Shown: positions 20,283-29,125, counted from the stretch's first letter. The stretch is DNA of 32,860 bases from Liquorilactobacillus vini DSM 20605 (GCF_000255495.1 NZ_AHYZ01000050.1:1-32860), one strand, 5' to 3'. Notes: generated from the sequence alone by a model not told the origin. Program-made: numbers and translations.

Positions 20283-21251
20283 ATGAAAACAAAACAGGAG
20301 AACATTTTTTCTTCTAAAACGCTCAGCTATTTTTTACAATTGGCCGAAACGATGAGCTATACCCAGGCAGCACAGATTTTGGGCATCACTCAGCCAGCAT
20401 TGACGCAGCAAATCAAAAAATTGGAGCGAACAGTGGGTGCACCGTTATTTTATTCAGTTGGTAAAAAGCTGCATTTATCAGATGCAGGTTACACAATGTT
20501 GGATGCGACTCATCAAATTTATGAGACTTTAAATCGGGCTGCTGATGAAATTCAACAATCAACTAGTGCCACTCAAGGAGAAATTAGCATTGGAATCTTG
20601 GCATCAATTGAAGATCGGGTCTTTAATCAATTTGCAGTTCGTTATTTTTTAAAACATCCGGGAATCAAGTTAATTTTTCATATGCTGACACGAAAAGAAA
20701 TTTGGGAACGATTAGAAAACAATACCATTGATCTGGCAATTATGTATTTGCCAGATGAGAGCATAAAAAATTGGAAGCCTTACGAATCACGAAAAATTTT
20801 GACTGAGAATTTACTATTCTTACATCATAATCAAGAATGGGCAAAAAGAAAACGAATTCGCTTAAAGGATACTTTAGATCAGCAGTGGGTGACCTATCCG
20901 CCTAAGTATTATTTAAACAGTCTAATTCGGGAAGCTTATAAGAATGCTTTGATTGACAAACCCACCAGTGTTGCCCATTTTGCAACTCCTTTTCAGTTGT
21001 TTAAATTTTCAAATCGAACGGGTGTTGCAACAGCTTTACCAATGTCATTTGTTTTGGCTCATTTAGACGAAAAAGCGCAAACGACCTGGACGGCTTTATT
21101 TGAGCCCGAGATTTCGTTTGATTTGGCATTTGTTTTTCGACGTGATAAGGATCAAATTCCCCGGATCGAAAACTTTTTAAATTCTTTTGATAGCTATTTA
21201 GAACAGCAGGATTATATTTCACGCTTGACAGAAATCAGCCGAAAAGGTTAA
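20283..21251 (+). CDS. LysR-family transcriptional regulator
   Basis: This is a DNA-binding regulator of 322 residues. The N-terminal helix-turn-helix (about 15-75) reads MSYTQAAQILGITQPALTQQIKKLE, the textbook LysR signature, followed by GAPLFYSVGKKLHLSDAG. The rest (about 100-310) forms the type 2 periplasmic-binding-fold effector domain. AAGGGGA precedes the ATG. LysR proteins often control a divergent neighbour, but none is present here. The adjacent genes are an esterase upstream and ppaC downstream in the same direction, so its target is unclear. A palindromic cre-like site before its promoter suggests carbon-source control of the regulator. Confidence 0.92.
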   Translation: MKTKQENIFSSKTLSYFLQLAETMSYTQAAQILGITQPALTQQIKKLERTVGAPLFYSVGKKLHLSDAGYTMLDATHQIYETLNRAADEIQQSTSATQGEISIGILASIEDRVFNQFAVRYFLKHPGIKLIFHMLTRKEIWERLENNTIDLAIMYLPDESIKNWKPYESRKILTENLLFLHHNQEWAKRKRIRLKDTLDQQWVTYPPKYYLNSLIREAYKNALIDKPTSVAHFATPFQLFKFSNRTGVATALPMSFVLAHLDEKAQTTWTALFEPEISFDLAFVFRRDKDQIPRIENFLNSFDSYLEQQDYISRLTEISRKG

Positions 21252-21253
21252 AT
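21225..21253 (+). promoter_or_regulatory. Promoter of ppaC, overlapping the end of lysR
   Basis: A perfect TTGACA (21225-21230) and TTAAAT (21248-21253) with 17-base spacing lie across the lysR stop codon, 38 bases before the ppaC GTG start. This gives the pyrophosphatase gene its own start of transcription. Confidence 0.6.
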
Positions 21254-21290
21254 CAATATTGAAGATCAAATATAGATAGGAGATTTTAAA

Positions 21291-22211
21291 GTGAAAGAAC
21301 TAGTTTTTGGACATAAGAGTCCTGATACAGATGCAATTGTTGCTGCTAAAGCATTTTCTTACCTCCAAAATCAACTTGGCTATGAGACGGAAGCAGTTGC
21401 TTTGGGTGAACCAAATGATGAGACAAAATTTGTTTTACAGCATTTTGATGAGCCAATTCCGCGTGTAATTACAGCTGCTAAGCCGGAAGTTGACGCTGTG
21501 ATGTTAGTTGATCATAATGAGGCTCAACAAAGTGTAACCGATTTGCAAGACGTCAAAGTTACACATGTTGTTGATCATCATCGAATCGCTAATTTTCAAA
21601 CAGCAGCACCACTTTATTATCATGCAGAGCCGCTTGGCTGTACCAGTACGATTTTGTTGAAGTTATTTAAACAACATCAAGTAGCAGTTCCAGCCAAATT
21701 AGCTGGCTTAATGCTTTCTGCTATTATTTCGGATACTTTGTTATTCAAATCACCAACAACCACTCCTGAAGATGAAGCGGCAGTTAAGGAGTTGGCAAAA
21801 ATTGCGGGTGTTGATTATCAACAATATGGTTTGGAAATGTTAAAGGCTGGAACCAATCTAGCCAGCAAAACCGAAGATCAATTGGTAACAGCTGATGCTA
21901 AGACTTTTGAAATGGGCGGCAAAAAAGTTCGCATTAATCAAGTAAATACCGTTGATTTGGATGAGGTTTTTGCCCGAGAAGCTAAATTACGGCAAGCCAT
22001 TGAAAAGCAGAACCGAGAAAATGGCTATGATTTGTTCTTGTTGATGGTAACTAATATTTTAAATAGCGACACACGGCTGTTAGTTGTTGGGGAACCACAA
22101 GCAGTTGTTGAAAAAGCCTTTAAGACTAAATTAGTTGATAATAAAGCTGATTTGCCTGGGGTGGTTTCACGTAAGAAACAAGTTGTACCGCCGTTGCAAG
22201 CAGCTTTTTAG
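21291..22211 (+). CDS. ppaC: Manganese-dependent inorganic pyrophosphatase (family II)
   Basis: This enzyme hydrolyses pyrophosphate to phosphate in the cytoplasm and so drives biosynthetic reactions. The 306-residue protein belongs to the DHH family: [11 protein letters not shown] (His8, Asp12 and Asp14 bind metal), VDHNEAQQ, the DHH motif in [10 protein letters not shown], and [10 protein letters not shown]. The C-terminal substrate site RKKQVVPP is also present. The start is GTG at 21291 with TAGGAGA about eight bases upstream. It is monocistronic, with a promoter inside the end of lysR and a hairpin after the stop. Confidence 0.97.
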   Translation: MKELVFGHKSPDTDAIVAAKAFSYLQNQLGYETEAVALGEPNDETKFVLQHFDEPIPRVITAAKPEVDAVMLVDHNEAQQSVTDLQDVKVTHVVDHHRIANFQTAAPLYYHAEPLGCTSTILLKLFKQHQVAVPAKLAGLMLSAIISDTLLFKSPTTTPEDEAAVKELAKIAGVDYQQYGLEMLKAGTNLASKTEDQLVTADAKTFEMGGKKVRINQVNTVDLDEVFAREAKLRQAIEKQNRENGYDLFLLMVTNILNSDTRLLVVGEPQAVVEKAFKTKLVDNKADLPGVVSRKKQVVPPLQAAF

Positions 22212-22240
22212 TTGTGAATTAACTTAAATATTTAAATTCA

Positions 22241-22278
22241 GGAGACTACTTAAAATTTATTTTTTAAGTAGTCTCTTT
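22241..22278 (+). terminator. Terminator-like hairpin after ppaC
   Basis: A 15-base stem (22241-22255 with 22262-22276) with a six-base loop follows the ppaC stop by 30 bases. Its T-tail is short, so termination may be partial. Between here and the next gene lie only the promoter and AT-rich spacer. Confidence 0.75.
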
Positions 22279-22373
22279 AGAATACGGGACATTTAGTATT
22301 AAAAGTTAGAAATAATTACTTTGCTGATAATAAGTAAAAATTAGCATCAAAATAAGTGTTTAAAATTGAGCAA

Positions 22374-22402
22374 TTGTGCTAAATCCTTATTTAGAGTATA
22401 AT
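22374..22402 (+). promoter_or_regulatory. Promoter of the deoR-family gene
   Basis: TTGTGC (22374-22379) and a perfect TATAAT (22397-22402) are separated by 17 bases, 36 bases before the ATG. Confidence 0.7.
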
Positions 22403-22437
22403 TATCAAAGATTTAATTTTTTTGTGAGGAGAATTTT

Positions 22438-23205
22438 ATGAGTCAGGAAAAAAGGATTGCTTTGATCAAACAGCTACTAGAAGAAAGACAAGAACTGACT
22501 ACGAAAGACATCATGGCCGAATTTGGAGTTTCCCAGGATACAGCTCGGCGTGACATCGTTTTGTTAGCTAAAAGAGGAGAAGTCAAACGAACTCATGGCG
22601 GAATCTTGCCCTTAGATTTTGGTCATCAAGTTTTGAATTATCAAAAACGGTTGTCGCAGTTCACTGAGGAAAAGACTAAGATTGCTTTAGAAGCAACGAA
22701 TTACTTTAATCCCCATCACGTCTACTTTATTGATGCGTCAACGATTCTTTTAAAAACTTGTCAAAATATTAATTTGCCAATTACGGTCATTACCCATTCG
22801 CTTGACAACTGTTTAGCTTTGGCGGAGCAAAATAAGGTTACGATCAAAGCGTTAGGGGGAAGCTTTGATCATGAAAGTCGTTTCTTTTATTCTAACCAAG
22901 CTTTAAATGAATTAGATACGATTGAATTTGATACGGCGTTCATTGCGGCCTCGGGAATCGACGAAAAGGGGCTGTATATTTTAAAACAGGAAGATGCGCA
23001 AATTGTCAGCCGGGCTGTTGCTCGTTCACGAAAAGTAATTTTAGTTGCCGAACATCAAAAGTTTGTTAATACATCTTATTATCGGATTTGTACGCCAGAT
23101 AAAATTTCACTTTTCATAACTGATCGACCATTAACTCAAAAGCAGCGAGCAATTTTTCCAGGAACAACTAAGATTCAAGTTGCTGGTGAAAGTACAATTC
23201 GCTGA
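22438..23205 (+). CDS. DeoR-family transcriptional regulator
   Basis: This 255-residue regulator has an N-terminal winged helix (about 1-60) in which TTKDIMAEFGVSQDTARRDI is the DeoR signature, and a C-terminal sugar-phosphate-sensing domain. In the latter, IDASTILLKTC, LGGSFDHESRFF and AASGIDEKGLY followed by RSRKVILVAEHQKF fit the DeoRC fold. Members normally repress sugar or nucleoside catabolic genes and respond to a phosphorylated sugar. No sugar operon lies beside it, so the target is elsewhere or lost. GAGGAG precedes the ATG and the gene appears monocistronic. Confidence 0.9.
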   Translation: MSQEKRIALIKQLLEERQELTTKDIMAEFGVSQDTARRDIVLLAKRGEVKRTHGGILPLDFGHQVLNYQKRLSQFTEEKTKIALEATNYFNPHHVYFIDASTILLKTCQNINLPITVITHSLDNCLALAEQNKVTIKALGGSFDHESRFFYSNQALNELDTIEFDTAFIAASGIDEKGLYILKQEDAQIVSRAVARSRKVILVAEHQKFVNTSYYRICTPDKISLFITDRPLTQKQRAIFPGTTKIQVAGESTIR

Positions 23206-23304
23206 TTGAGAATGAATCTTTATAAGCTGCTTGGCTGGAAATTTTGGTCAAACTTATTTATAATGTTTTTATTCGTTTAGAAAATAAGAAATTCAAAAAA
23301 AATC

Positions 23305-23333
23305 TTGCATTTCAGATTAAAAAAAGATAACAT
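23305..23333 (+). promoter_or_regulatory. Possible promoter of the ASCH gene
   Basis: TTGCAT (23305-23310) and TAACAT (23328-23333) are spaced by 17 bases. This would leave a leader of about 130 bases in which I see no convincing structure. Confidence 0.35.
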
Positions 23334-23465
23334 TTTTATTATATAGTTGAATTAATTGATGTTTCAAATTTTAGGCATTAATCAGTTTTGTCATAAGCGA
23401 CAGGCTGCTAAAAGGCTCTAAAGTAACTTGTTGCTGCAGATCAGCATTTGCAGGAGGTCGGTATT

Positions 23466-23795
23466 GTGGATATCAGATTAGATGACGAGTTGTTTGAAAA
23501 AATTTCAGCCGGAACAAAAACGGTCGAAGTATTCCTTAACGATGACCAGATGAAGCACTTTGGAGTTGGTGATACTTTAGCAATCCATCGGGCTTCGAAT
23601 GAAGATGATTATATTTTAACAAGTGCTTGGAGTATTAAGAAATGCCGTAGTATCGCAGAAGTTTATCAAAAATTTTCTGAAAAAGCAGTTGGCTTGTCTT
23701 CAAAAGAATTAGCTCGGCTTTATCCGGCTGAGAAAGTTAAACGTCATGGCCTCTTAGCAATCAAAATCAAGTTATTAAAGCCAAATTATGAATAA
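23466..23795 (+). CDS. Small ASCH-domain protein
   Basis: This is a 109-residue soluble protein. The order 'AGTKTVEVFLNDDQMKHFG' followed by 'VGDTLAIHR' and a C-terminal GLLAIKIKLLK resembles the ASCH domain, a beta-barrel related to PUA and thought to bind RNA or modified nucleosides. The fold is inferred from this pattern only. The start is GTG at 23466 because AGGAGG (23452-23457) lies eight bases upstream. A longer TTG reading from 23448 would translate that site. The gene stands alone between a regulator and bioY and ends at a terminator. Its exact function is unknown. Confidence 0.75.
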   Translation: MDIRLDDELFEKISAGTKTVEVFLNDDQMKHFGVGDTLAIHRASNEDDYILTSAWSIKKCRSIAEVYQKFSEKAVGLSSKELARLYPAEKVKRHGLLAIKIKLLKPNYE

Positions 23796-23809
23796 TAAAT
23801 TCAGTTATT

Positions 23810-23848
23810 AAGCCGTCAAACCTGGATTCATGGTTTGGCTTTTTTTTT
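23810..23848 (+). terminator. Terminator after the ASCH gene
   Basis: Two five-base stem blocks (23810-23814 with 23837-23841 and 23818-23822 with 23832-23836), with a three-base bulge and a nine-base loop, are followed by a run of T to 23848. Confidence 0.75.
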
Positions 23849-23878
23849 AATATTTAGTAAACCAATTAAAAACTAAAG

Positions 23879-23907
23879 TTGACAAAGTGATTGCTGATGA
23901 GTAAATT
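23879..23907 (+). promoter_or_regulatory. Promoter of bioY
   Basis: A perfect TTGACA (23879-23884) and TAAATT (23902-23907), 17 bases apart, lie 43 bases upstream of the chosen bioY start. I did not recognise a BirA-type palindrome or a riboswitch. Confidence 0.55.
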
Positions 23908-23950
23908 AAGATTATCAGCTGATAATTTTATGAGGAAAAGGATTGATATA

Positions 23951-24490
23951 ATGAATAAGAATCAAATACAACGGATTACAATTAATGGGATGCTGCTCGC
24001 TGTAATGATTGTTTGTTCCCAGTTAACGATTCCAATTCCAATCGTTCCCATCACTTTACAAACATTTGCGGTTGGATTGATTGCATCGTTGCTACCAGTT
24101 TGGGACGGTTTAGAAGTAATAATTGTTTATTTATTGCTTGGAACGCTTGGCTTCCCGGTTTTTGCGAATTTTAGCGGTGGCCTGGCGGTATTCCTTGGGC
24201 CGACCGGTGGTTATTTACTATCATTTTTGGTTTATCAGTTAGTAACAGCTGGACTGTTAAAAAAATTTGGCCGTCAATTGCCAGTTTTATTGGCAGCCAA
24301 TTGTTTAGGAGCATTGCTAAATTTATTAATTGGTTCAGTTTGGATAACCTGGGTGCTGAAAATTTCTTTTATCAAAGCTATGCTAATTGGCTTTGTTCCC
24401 TTTCTATTGCCCGGATTGCTTAAAATCATAGTAATCTTGCCGATTGTTAAAAGACTGGCTCCGCTTACTTTGGGGCGTCAAGCTGGTTAA
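23951..24490 (+). CDS. bioY: Biotin ECF transporter S component
   Basis: BioY is the membrane protein that binds biotin for uptake, working with the shared ECF energy-coupling module (EcfA, EcfA', EcfT) encoded elsewhere. The 179-residue protein has six hydrophobic segments and family segments IPIPIVPITLQTFAV, LLLGTLGFPVFANFSGG and GPTGGYLLSF. I placed the start at ATG 23951, preceded by AAAAGGA. A reading from 23891 would add a charged stretch not found in the family and would run through the promoter. It is monocistronic. The host is probably unable to make biotin, although that is an inference. Confidence 0.93.
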   Translation: MNKNQIQRITINGMLLAVMIVCSQLTIPIPIVPITLQTFAVGLIASLLPVWDGLEVIIVYLLLGTLGFPVFANFSGGLAVFLGPTGGYLLSFLVYQLVTAGLLKKFGRQLPVLLAANCLGALLNLLIGSVWITWVLKISFIKAMLIGFVPFLLPGLLKIIVILPIVKRLAPLTLGRQAG

Positions 24491-24517
24491 GTTGAAATTC
24501 TGAATAGAGATTCTTTA

Positions 24518-24546
24518 ACTATTTTTTTATTTCAGCGTGCTATAAT
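24518..24546 (+). promoter_or_regulatory. Extended -10 promoter of the aminotransferase-murI genes
   Basis: TGCTATAAT (24538-24546) is a perfect extended -10 (TG-N-TATAAT). The -35 region at 24518 (ACTATT) is poor, as extended -10 promoters allow. It lies 44 bases before the start codon. Confidence 0.6.
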
Positions 24547-24590
24547 ATTAATTAGATTTAATTAATTATCCGATGCAGGGAGTAAAAATT

Positions 24591-25787
24591 ATGGTAAAAG
24601 AAAAGTTTAATCAGAAAATCGAAGCAATTGCCGTTTCTGATATTCGCCAATTTGATAGTGAAGTTAGCGATATTCCAGGAATCATTAAATTGACGCTGGG
24701 TGAACCGGATTTTAATACGCCGGAACATATTAAGCAGGCTGCGATCAAAGCGATTAATGATAACCAATCTCACTATACCTCGAATGCTGGTTTTCCCGCT
24801 TTGCGCCAAGCTACTGCTGCCTATTATAATAAAAAATTCAATTTGAATTATCAATCGGATCAGGTAGTAACAACGATTGGTGCAACAGAAGGAATTGCTG
24901 CTAGTTTGCAAACAATTCTTAATCCTGAAGATACCGTGATTGTGCCGACCCCAATTTTTCCAATCTATATTCCTGATACCAAAATCAATGATGGACGGGT
25001 AATTTTAGTTGATACAAGCCGGGATGGCTTTATTTTAACTGGGAAAAGGCTGCGGAAAGTTATTGAGGAACACCCATTAGCGAGAATCAAAGCTTTGGTT
25101 TTAAATTATCCATGCAATCCAACGGGGGTGACATACTCGAGAGCGCAACTGGAAGAACTGGCCCAAGTAGCCCGTGATTATGATTTTTGGGTCATCAGTG
25201 ATGAAATTTATGCGGAATTGACTTATCAAAAGCAGCATGTTTCAATCGGAGAGATTTTGCCTGAACGTAGTATTGTGCTGACTGGTCTGTCAAAATCACA
25301 TGCGATGACTGGCTGGCGAGTTGGTTATATTTTGGGACCGCAAGAATTTACGCAACAAGTTGTTAAATCACATCAATATATGGTGACTTCACCATCAACG
25401 ATTTCTCAATATGCAGCTTTAGAGGCGATGACTAATGGTAAGAAAGACAGCTTAACGATGAAGAGCGAATATGCTAAGCGCCGTGATTTTATGATCAAAG
25501 AATTGACCGCTGCTGGTTTTAAGATTGCTAGTCCGGATGGTGCTTTTTACCTCTTTGCTAAGATTCCAGCAGGTTGTCTTCAAGATTCATGGAAGTTTGT
25601 TCGTTCATTAGCACAGAATGCTAAAGTTGCTTTGATTCCAGGGATTTCCTTTGGACCAGGCGGGGAAGGCTATGTCCGGATCAGTTATGCAGCTAGTATG
25701 GAAAAACTGCAACGAGCAGCTGCAGCCATCAGGAAATATGTTGCAAAATTCAATAAGCAAGCGAAAGTCAGTCCCAAAGATAAGTGA
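24591..25787 (+). CDS. Class I/II pyridoxal-phosphate aminotransferase
   Basis: This cytoplasmic aminotransferase has 398 residues. The fold type I features are all present: TLGEPDFNTP, YTSNAGFPALRQA, NPTG (from Asn176), SDEIY with Asp204, and the cofactor lysine Lys235 in GLSKSHAMTGWRVGY. It resembles the PatA / aromatic aminotransferase group of lactobacilli, whose members act in lysine (N-acetyl-diaminopimelate) or aromatic amino acid metabolism. The substrate cannot be read from sequence. AGGGAG (24577-24582) points to the ATG at 24591, not the in-frame ATG at 24573 that precedes this site. It is followed by murI after 12 bases, so the pair is probably one operon. Confidence 0.92.
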   Translation: MVKEKFNQKIEAIAVSDIRQFDSEVSDIPGIIKLTLGEPDFNTPEHIKQAAIKAINDNQSHYTSNAGFPALRQATAAYYNKKFNLNYQSDQVVTTIGATEGIAASLQTILNPEDTVIVPTPIFPIYIPDTKINDGRVILVDTSRDGFILTGKRLRKVIEEHPLARIKALVLNYPCNPTGVTYSRAQLEELAQVARDYDFWVISDEIYAELTYQKQHVSIGEILPERSIVLTGLSKSHAMTGWRVGYILGPQEFTQQVVKSHQYMVTSPSTISQYAALEAMTNGKKDSLTMKSEYAKRRDFMIKELTAAGFKIASPDGAFYLFAKIPAGCLQDSWKFVRSLAQNAKVALIPGISFGPGGEGYVRISYAASMEKLQRAAAAIRKYVAKFNKQAKVSPKDK

Positions 25788-25799
25788 GGTAATCAATTA

Positions 25800-26579
25800 A
25801 TGGATACAGTTAATAATCGACCGGTAGGAGTTTTTGACTCAGGAGTTGGTGGCATTAGTGTTTTAAGAGAACTGTATCGATTATTGCCACATGAAAATTA
25901 TGTTTTTTATGGTGATTCAGCCAATGCTCCATATGGTACGCGGTCAACACTTGAGGTTCGCCAGCTAAGTTTGGCAGTCACGAGAAAGTTACTCTCGCAC
26001 CAGGTTAAGGCCTTAGTTATTGCTTGTAATACAGCTACCAGTGCGGCTATTCAGCAGATCCGTCAACATTATCCTAAACTGCCAGTTGTCGGCTTAGAAC
26101 CGGCTGTTAAGCCAGCTGTTGAACAATTTCCTCAAACCAACATTGCTGTGATGGCTACTGAGTTGACATTACGAGAGGTTAAACTGCAAAAACTGTTTGA
26201 ACGTTATCAAGATCAAGCCAAGTTGATCAAGGTTCCAGCTCCGGCGTTAGTTGAATATGTGGAAAAGGGGGATCTCAATACCCCAGAAGTTCGGGCTTAT
26301 TTAACTGATTTGCTGGCACCTTTAGGTAAATTAAGCTCAATTGTTTTAGGCTGTACTCATTTTCCATTTATTAAACCGGCTTTAGAACAAGTTGTTGGCA
26401 CTCAGCCTAGGATCATCGATGGTGGATCTGGAGCGGCTCGTGAATTGCAACGGGTTTTGACTAAGGCTGATTTGTTGAATCCTGCAGTTGATCAGGGTAA
26501 AGTTACTTTCTATAATAGTAATCCAGATCCAGCTGAAATCACGTTGAGTCAGCGCTTGTTTCAAACACCATTAGACTAA
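25800..26579 (+). CDS. murI: Glutamate racemase
   Basis: MurI makes D-glutamate from L-glutamate for peptidoglycan. The 259-residue protein has GVFDSGVGG (catalytic Asp13), the two proton-transferring cysteines in ACNTATS (Cys76) and GCTHFPF (Cys185), and YGDSANAPYG. GAGGT lies a few bases before the ATG at 25800. It is probably co-transcribed with the aminotransferase gene upstream. A possible link is that the aminotransferase supplies or consumes cell wall amino acids, but this is only context. Confidence 0.96.
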   Translation: MDTVNNRPVGVFDSGVGGISVLRELYRLLPHENYVFYGDSANAPYGTRSTLEVRQLSLAVTRKLLSHQVKALVIACNTATSAAIQQIRQHYPKLPVVGLEPAVKPAVEQFPQTNIAVMATELTLREVKLQKLFERYQDQAKLIKVPAPALVEYVEKGDLNTPEVRAYLTDLLAPLGKLSSIVLGCTHFPFIKPALEQVVGTQPRIIDGGSGAARELQRVLTKADLLNPAVDQGKVTFYNSNPDPAEITLSQRLFQTPLD

Positions 26580-26590
26580 ATCAAGAATTT

Positions 26591-26614
26591 AGGGACTGTC
26601 ATTGTGACGGCCCT
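26591..26614 (+). other. Hairpin between murI and the rhomboid gene
   Basis: AGGG(A)CTGTCA pairs with TGACGGCCCT around a three-base loop, giving about ten pairs with one bulged A. No T-tract follows, so it is not a standard terminator. It could be an attenuator, a processing site or an mRNA-stabilising element within the operon. Confidence 0.5.
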
Positions 26615-26641
26615 TAATTTGACTAAAAAAGGATTGAAAAT

Positions 26642-27376
26642 ATGCAGAATAATAAAGTAAAAATGCCTGATTGGTATTATCGTCGTAAATATCCACTTTA
26701 CGGTCTTTTTAGAAAATATTTCCATGGAAATTGGATGACGAATGCGATTTTGTTTGTAACCGTAGTCGCTTATCTGGTTGAAGTTTTGCTGAGTGGCAGC
26801 TTCAATATCAATGGTCAGGTTTTGGAGCAACTTGGAGCGCGTTGGAATCCAGATATCATCGCTGGTGAATGGTGGCGTTTATTCACGCCAATTTTCTTGC
26901 ATGTAACGATTTACCACATTGCTTTTAATATGGCAGCCTTAATGTATGCTGGAACAATTGTTGAAGAGGTATATGGACACTTCAAGTTTTTACTGATCTA
27001 CCTTTTTAGCGGCTTTAGCGGGAATTTGATTAGTGCTTTTTTTAAACCCAACACGATTTCAGCTGGAGCATCGACTTCTTTATTTGGACTGTTTGCAGTA
27101 ATTGCTTTGTTGCAAGTGGTTAGCGGTTTTAAGCATCAATTTACGGAACTAAGCAAAGGTGCTGTTGTTTTGATTGTTGCTAACTTGGTTTTCAACTTGT
27201 TTATGCCGTCAGTTGATATTGCTGGCCATTTGGGTGGTTTAGTTGGCGGGGCAATCAGCGTTTTGTTTTGGAGTCCCAAAAGTATTCGCTGGCATGCATT
27301 CCATGATATTCTCGGAACGCTAGTAGCTTTGACGCTGGTACTTGGCGCTGTCTGGTATTTACTTAATTCGATATAA
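26642..27376 (+). CDS. Rhomboid-family intramembrane serine protease
   Basis: This membrane protease cleaves other proteins within the membrane. The 244-residue protein has six or seven hydrophobic segments, HIAFN (His92 and Asn96, oxyanion region, as HxxxN in GlpG), the nucleophile motif GASTSLFGL (Ser144) and the catalytic histidine in DIAGHLGG (His196). WWRLFTPIFLH is the conserved loop before the second helix. It lacks an obvious extra soluble domain. AAAGGA precedes the ATG at 26642. It lies 62 bases after murI and may be read through from that operon past a hairpin. Its substrate is unknown. Confidence 0.93.
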   Translation: MQNNKVKMPDWYYRRKYPLYGLFRKYFHGNWMTNAILFVTVVAYLVEVLLSGSFNINGQVLEQLGARWNPDIIAGEWWRLFTPIFLHVTIYHIAFNMAALMYAGTIVEEVYGHFKFLLIYLFSGFSGNLISAFFKPNTISAGASTSLFGLFAVIALLQVVSGFKHQFTELSKGAVVLIVANLVFNLFMPSVDIAGHLGGLVGGAISVLFWSPKSIRWHAFHDILGTLVALTLVLGAVWYLLNSI

Positions 27377-27428
27377 AAACAAGCAGTAATTAGCAAGTTT
27401 GGATCACTCGCTAATTACTGCTTGTTTT
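27376..27428. terminator. Long bidirectional terminator
   Basis: A perfect 19-base inverted repeat (27376-27394 with 27410-27428) with a 15-base loop starts at the last base of the rhomboid stop codon. It has A and T at opposite ends of the stem, so it works from both sides. The convergent permease pseudogene ends three bases beyond it. Confidence 0.9.
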
Positions 27429-27431
27429 AAT

Positions 27432-28882
27432 TTAGTTAGCTTTATCAATGACTTGCTTTTTTTCAATTCGTGCCAGCAGTGGCATGATTAAACCAAATCC
27501 AAAGAGCACAAAAACTGAGAATAAATTCATCAGTAGCTGGTGATCATAAGCTGGTGTACCAAATTTGAATCCTGCGGGATAAAACTCATCATGGCACAAA
27601 CAAATGAGAAGATAAAACACCAAACACCGACCGCAATTGCAACGGCTTTGTTCTTAATGAAAACAAATGACGAATGAAAACGATCAGATTGCCAGCGGAC
27701 AGCAATAAAGGCCAAAAAGATCCAACAATTTTTAAAAGGAAAGACAATTCCATTCAAATTTAACAGCCAATTGAAAATTGAATTGATGTTTGGCAAAGTT
27801 CCACTCATCAACAATAGGAATAAGCAAAGCCCGCTCGTCAAAACGTAGCTATGCAATGGTCGACCATTTTTATTGCGTTTACTCAACCAACGTGGCATGA
27901 AATTAGTAGCGGTGTCACCGGCAATGACCCAACTGGCAGCATCTAACAAAACGGCCAATTGAGCCATCATGTAGATTGCCTGGACGACAGTAAAGACATA
28001 AAGTAAGACATTTCCCAGGCCTAAACGTTCACCCAGCATCTGAAAAGCATAATACGAACCATTCATTTTTAAATCATCAGGTAAATGGTTGGCATTAAAG
28101 AAGATTGCCAGTGAAAAAGTTCCAAAAACAGTTAAAAAAGCGGTCATGAAAGCCACTAGTCACATTGCTTTAGGAAAATCTTTTTGCGGATGGCGCATTC
28201 TGATCAAATAAGGTGCCACTAATTCAGCTCCACAAACGGCAAACATCAGCAACCCGGTCGTTGAAAAATATTGCAGACTAAAATGCGGGATAAATGAGCT
28301 GAAATTAAACGGCTGCGTAGCAATTTTTCCACCATTTGCAAGCGAATAACCTGTCATAATCACAAATAAGACGGTCATTAAAAACATTGCACCGCCGCCG
28401 AGTGTCGCCATAACCTCCATTGACTTTTTGAAAATATTTTGCAGCAGAATAAAAATTAAAATAATGATAAACGTCAATAAGCCAAACATAAAATTCGACA
28501 TCCGCTGACCGAGCGAGTTGTCACCCAAGACTAACCAGCTGAATGAAACAATCACTGAATTTGCCACATCAACAATGTAAGGCAAACTAGCAGCCCAATA
28601 CATCCATGCGGTCCAATAGCCTAATGTATCGTTGGCACTGTGCCGAACCCAGGAGGACAAGCCACCTTCTTCTTGGTCGGTAAAAGTGGCACCTAATTGA
28701 CTGACTGACATTTCATATGGGATCACGAAGGCAAAGACCATAAAGGCCCAGGTAAAGACAACTGATAATCCTTGGTTTTGCAGTGGGTAAAGGATATCAT
28801 CAAAACCAATAATTGTCACAAAATCTAAAAAAGCAATTACTGGCCAACTAATATAATGTTTATTTTCAAGTGTTGATTCCAT
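27432..28882 (-). pseudogene. APC-family amino acid permease (glutamate/GABA antiporter-like), broken
   Basis: Read together, the pieces give a permease of about 483 residues with around 12 membrane segments, beginning at ATG 28882 (minus strand) after GGAGGAAAAA. The sequence (FVTIIGFDDILYPLQNQG, YWTAWMYWAASLPYIVD) fits the APC amino acid antiporters near the GABA/glutamate group. Two lesions break it. An in-frame TGA at 28162-28160 falls where relatives have Trp (FPKAM-W). A one-base loss near 27580 joins SFIP to AGFKFGTPAY in another frame. The remainder is otherwise clean, so inactivation is recent. The stop 27434-27432 lies next to the shared terminator. Substrate is unknown, and a second functional copy may exist elsewhere. 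Confidence 0.9.
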
Positions 28883-29083
28883 TTTTTCCTCCAAATAAGT
28901 TTTATTGTTTAAATTAAAACTAAAAGATATTTGGTGGTTTGGAATGCAATCTGTCAATTAAAGATTTCAATTTTCGACTTCTCTCTTTTAAACAATAACA
29001 TTAAATATTCTAAAAATATCTTAAAAGAATTGCAAGAAAAATTCAGTTTTGAAAACAAGAAATTCTAAATTTTGGGGGATCAC

Positions 29084-29112
29084 TTGATATTTTGCTATAT
29101 TTGTTATATAAC
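29084..29112 (+). promoter_or_regulatory. Promoter of the first YtrA-type regulator
   Basis: TTGATA (29084-29089) and TATAAC (29107-29112) are separated by exactly 17 bases. The whole spacer and the -10 lie inside a perfect palindrome, so a protein bound there would block RNA polymerase. Confidence 0.7.
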
Positions 29113-29125
29113 AAATATAGCAAAA
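29090..29125. promoter_or_regulatory. Perfect 36-base palindrome, probable operator
   Basis: Positions 29090-29107 are exactly the reverse complement of 29108-29125, with no spacer. The arms begin TTTTGCTATATTTG and the symmetry stops abruptly on both sides. It overlaps the -10 and spacer of the promoter and ends 29 bases before the regulator's start codon. An autorepressor site for the YtrA-type protein is the simplest reading. It has no long T-tract and is followed by a translated gene, so it is not a terminator. Confidence 0.8.

Noticed and set aside
23206..23465. The 260-base gap before the ASCH gene as a possible riboswitch or small RNA.
   Set aside because: Apart from a weak promoter I found no stable stem or known riboswitch core.
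28160..28162. The in-frame TGA in the permease could be recoded as Trp or selenocysteine.
   Set aside because: TGA is used as a normal stop by pyrC, pyrK and pyrF in this window, no recoding hairpin is seen, and the same gene has a separate frameshift.
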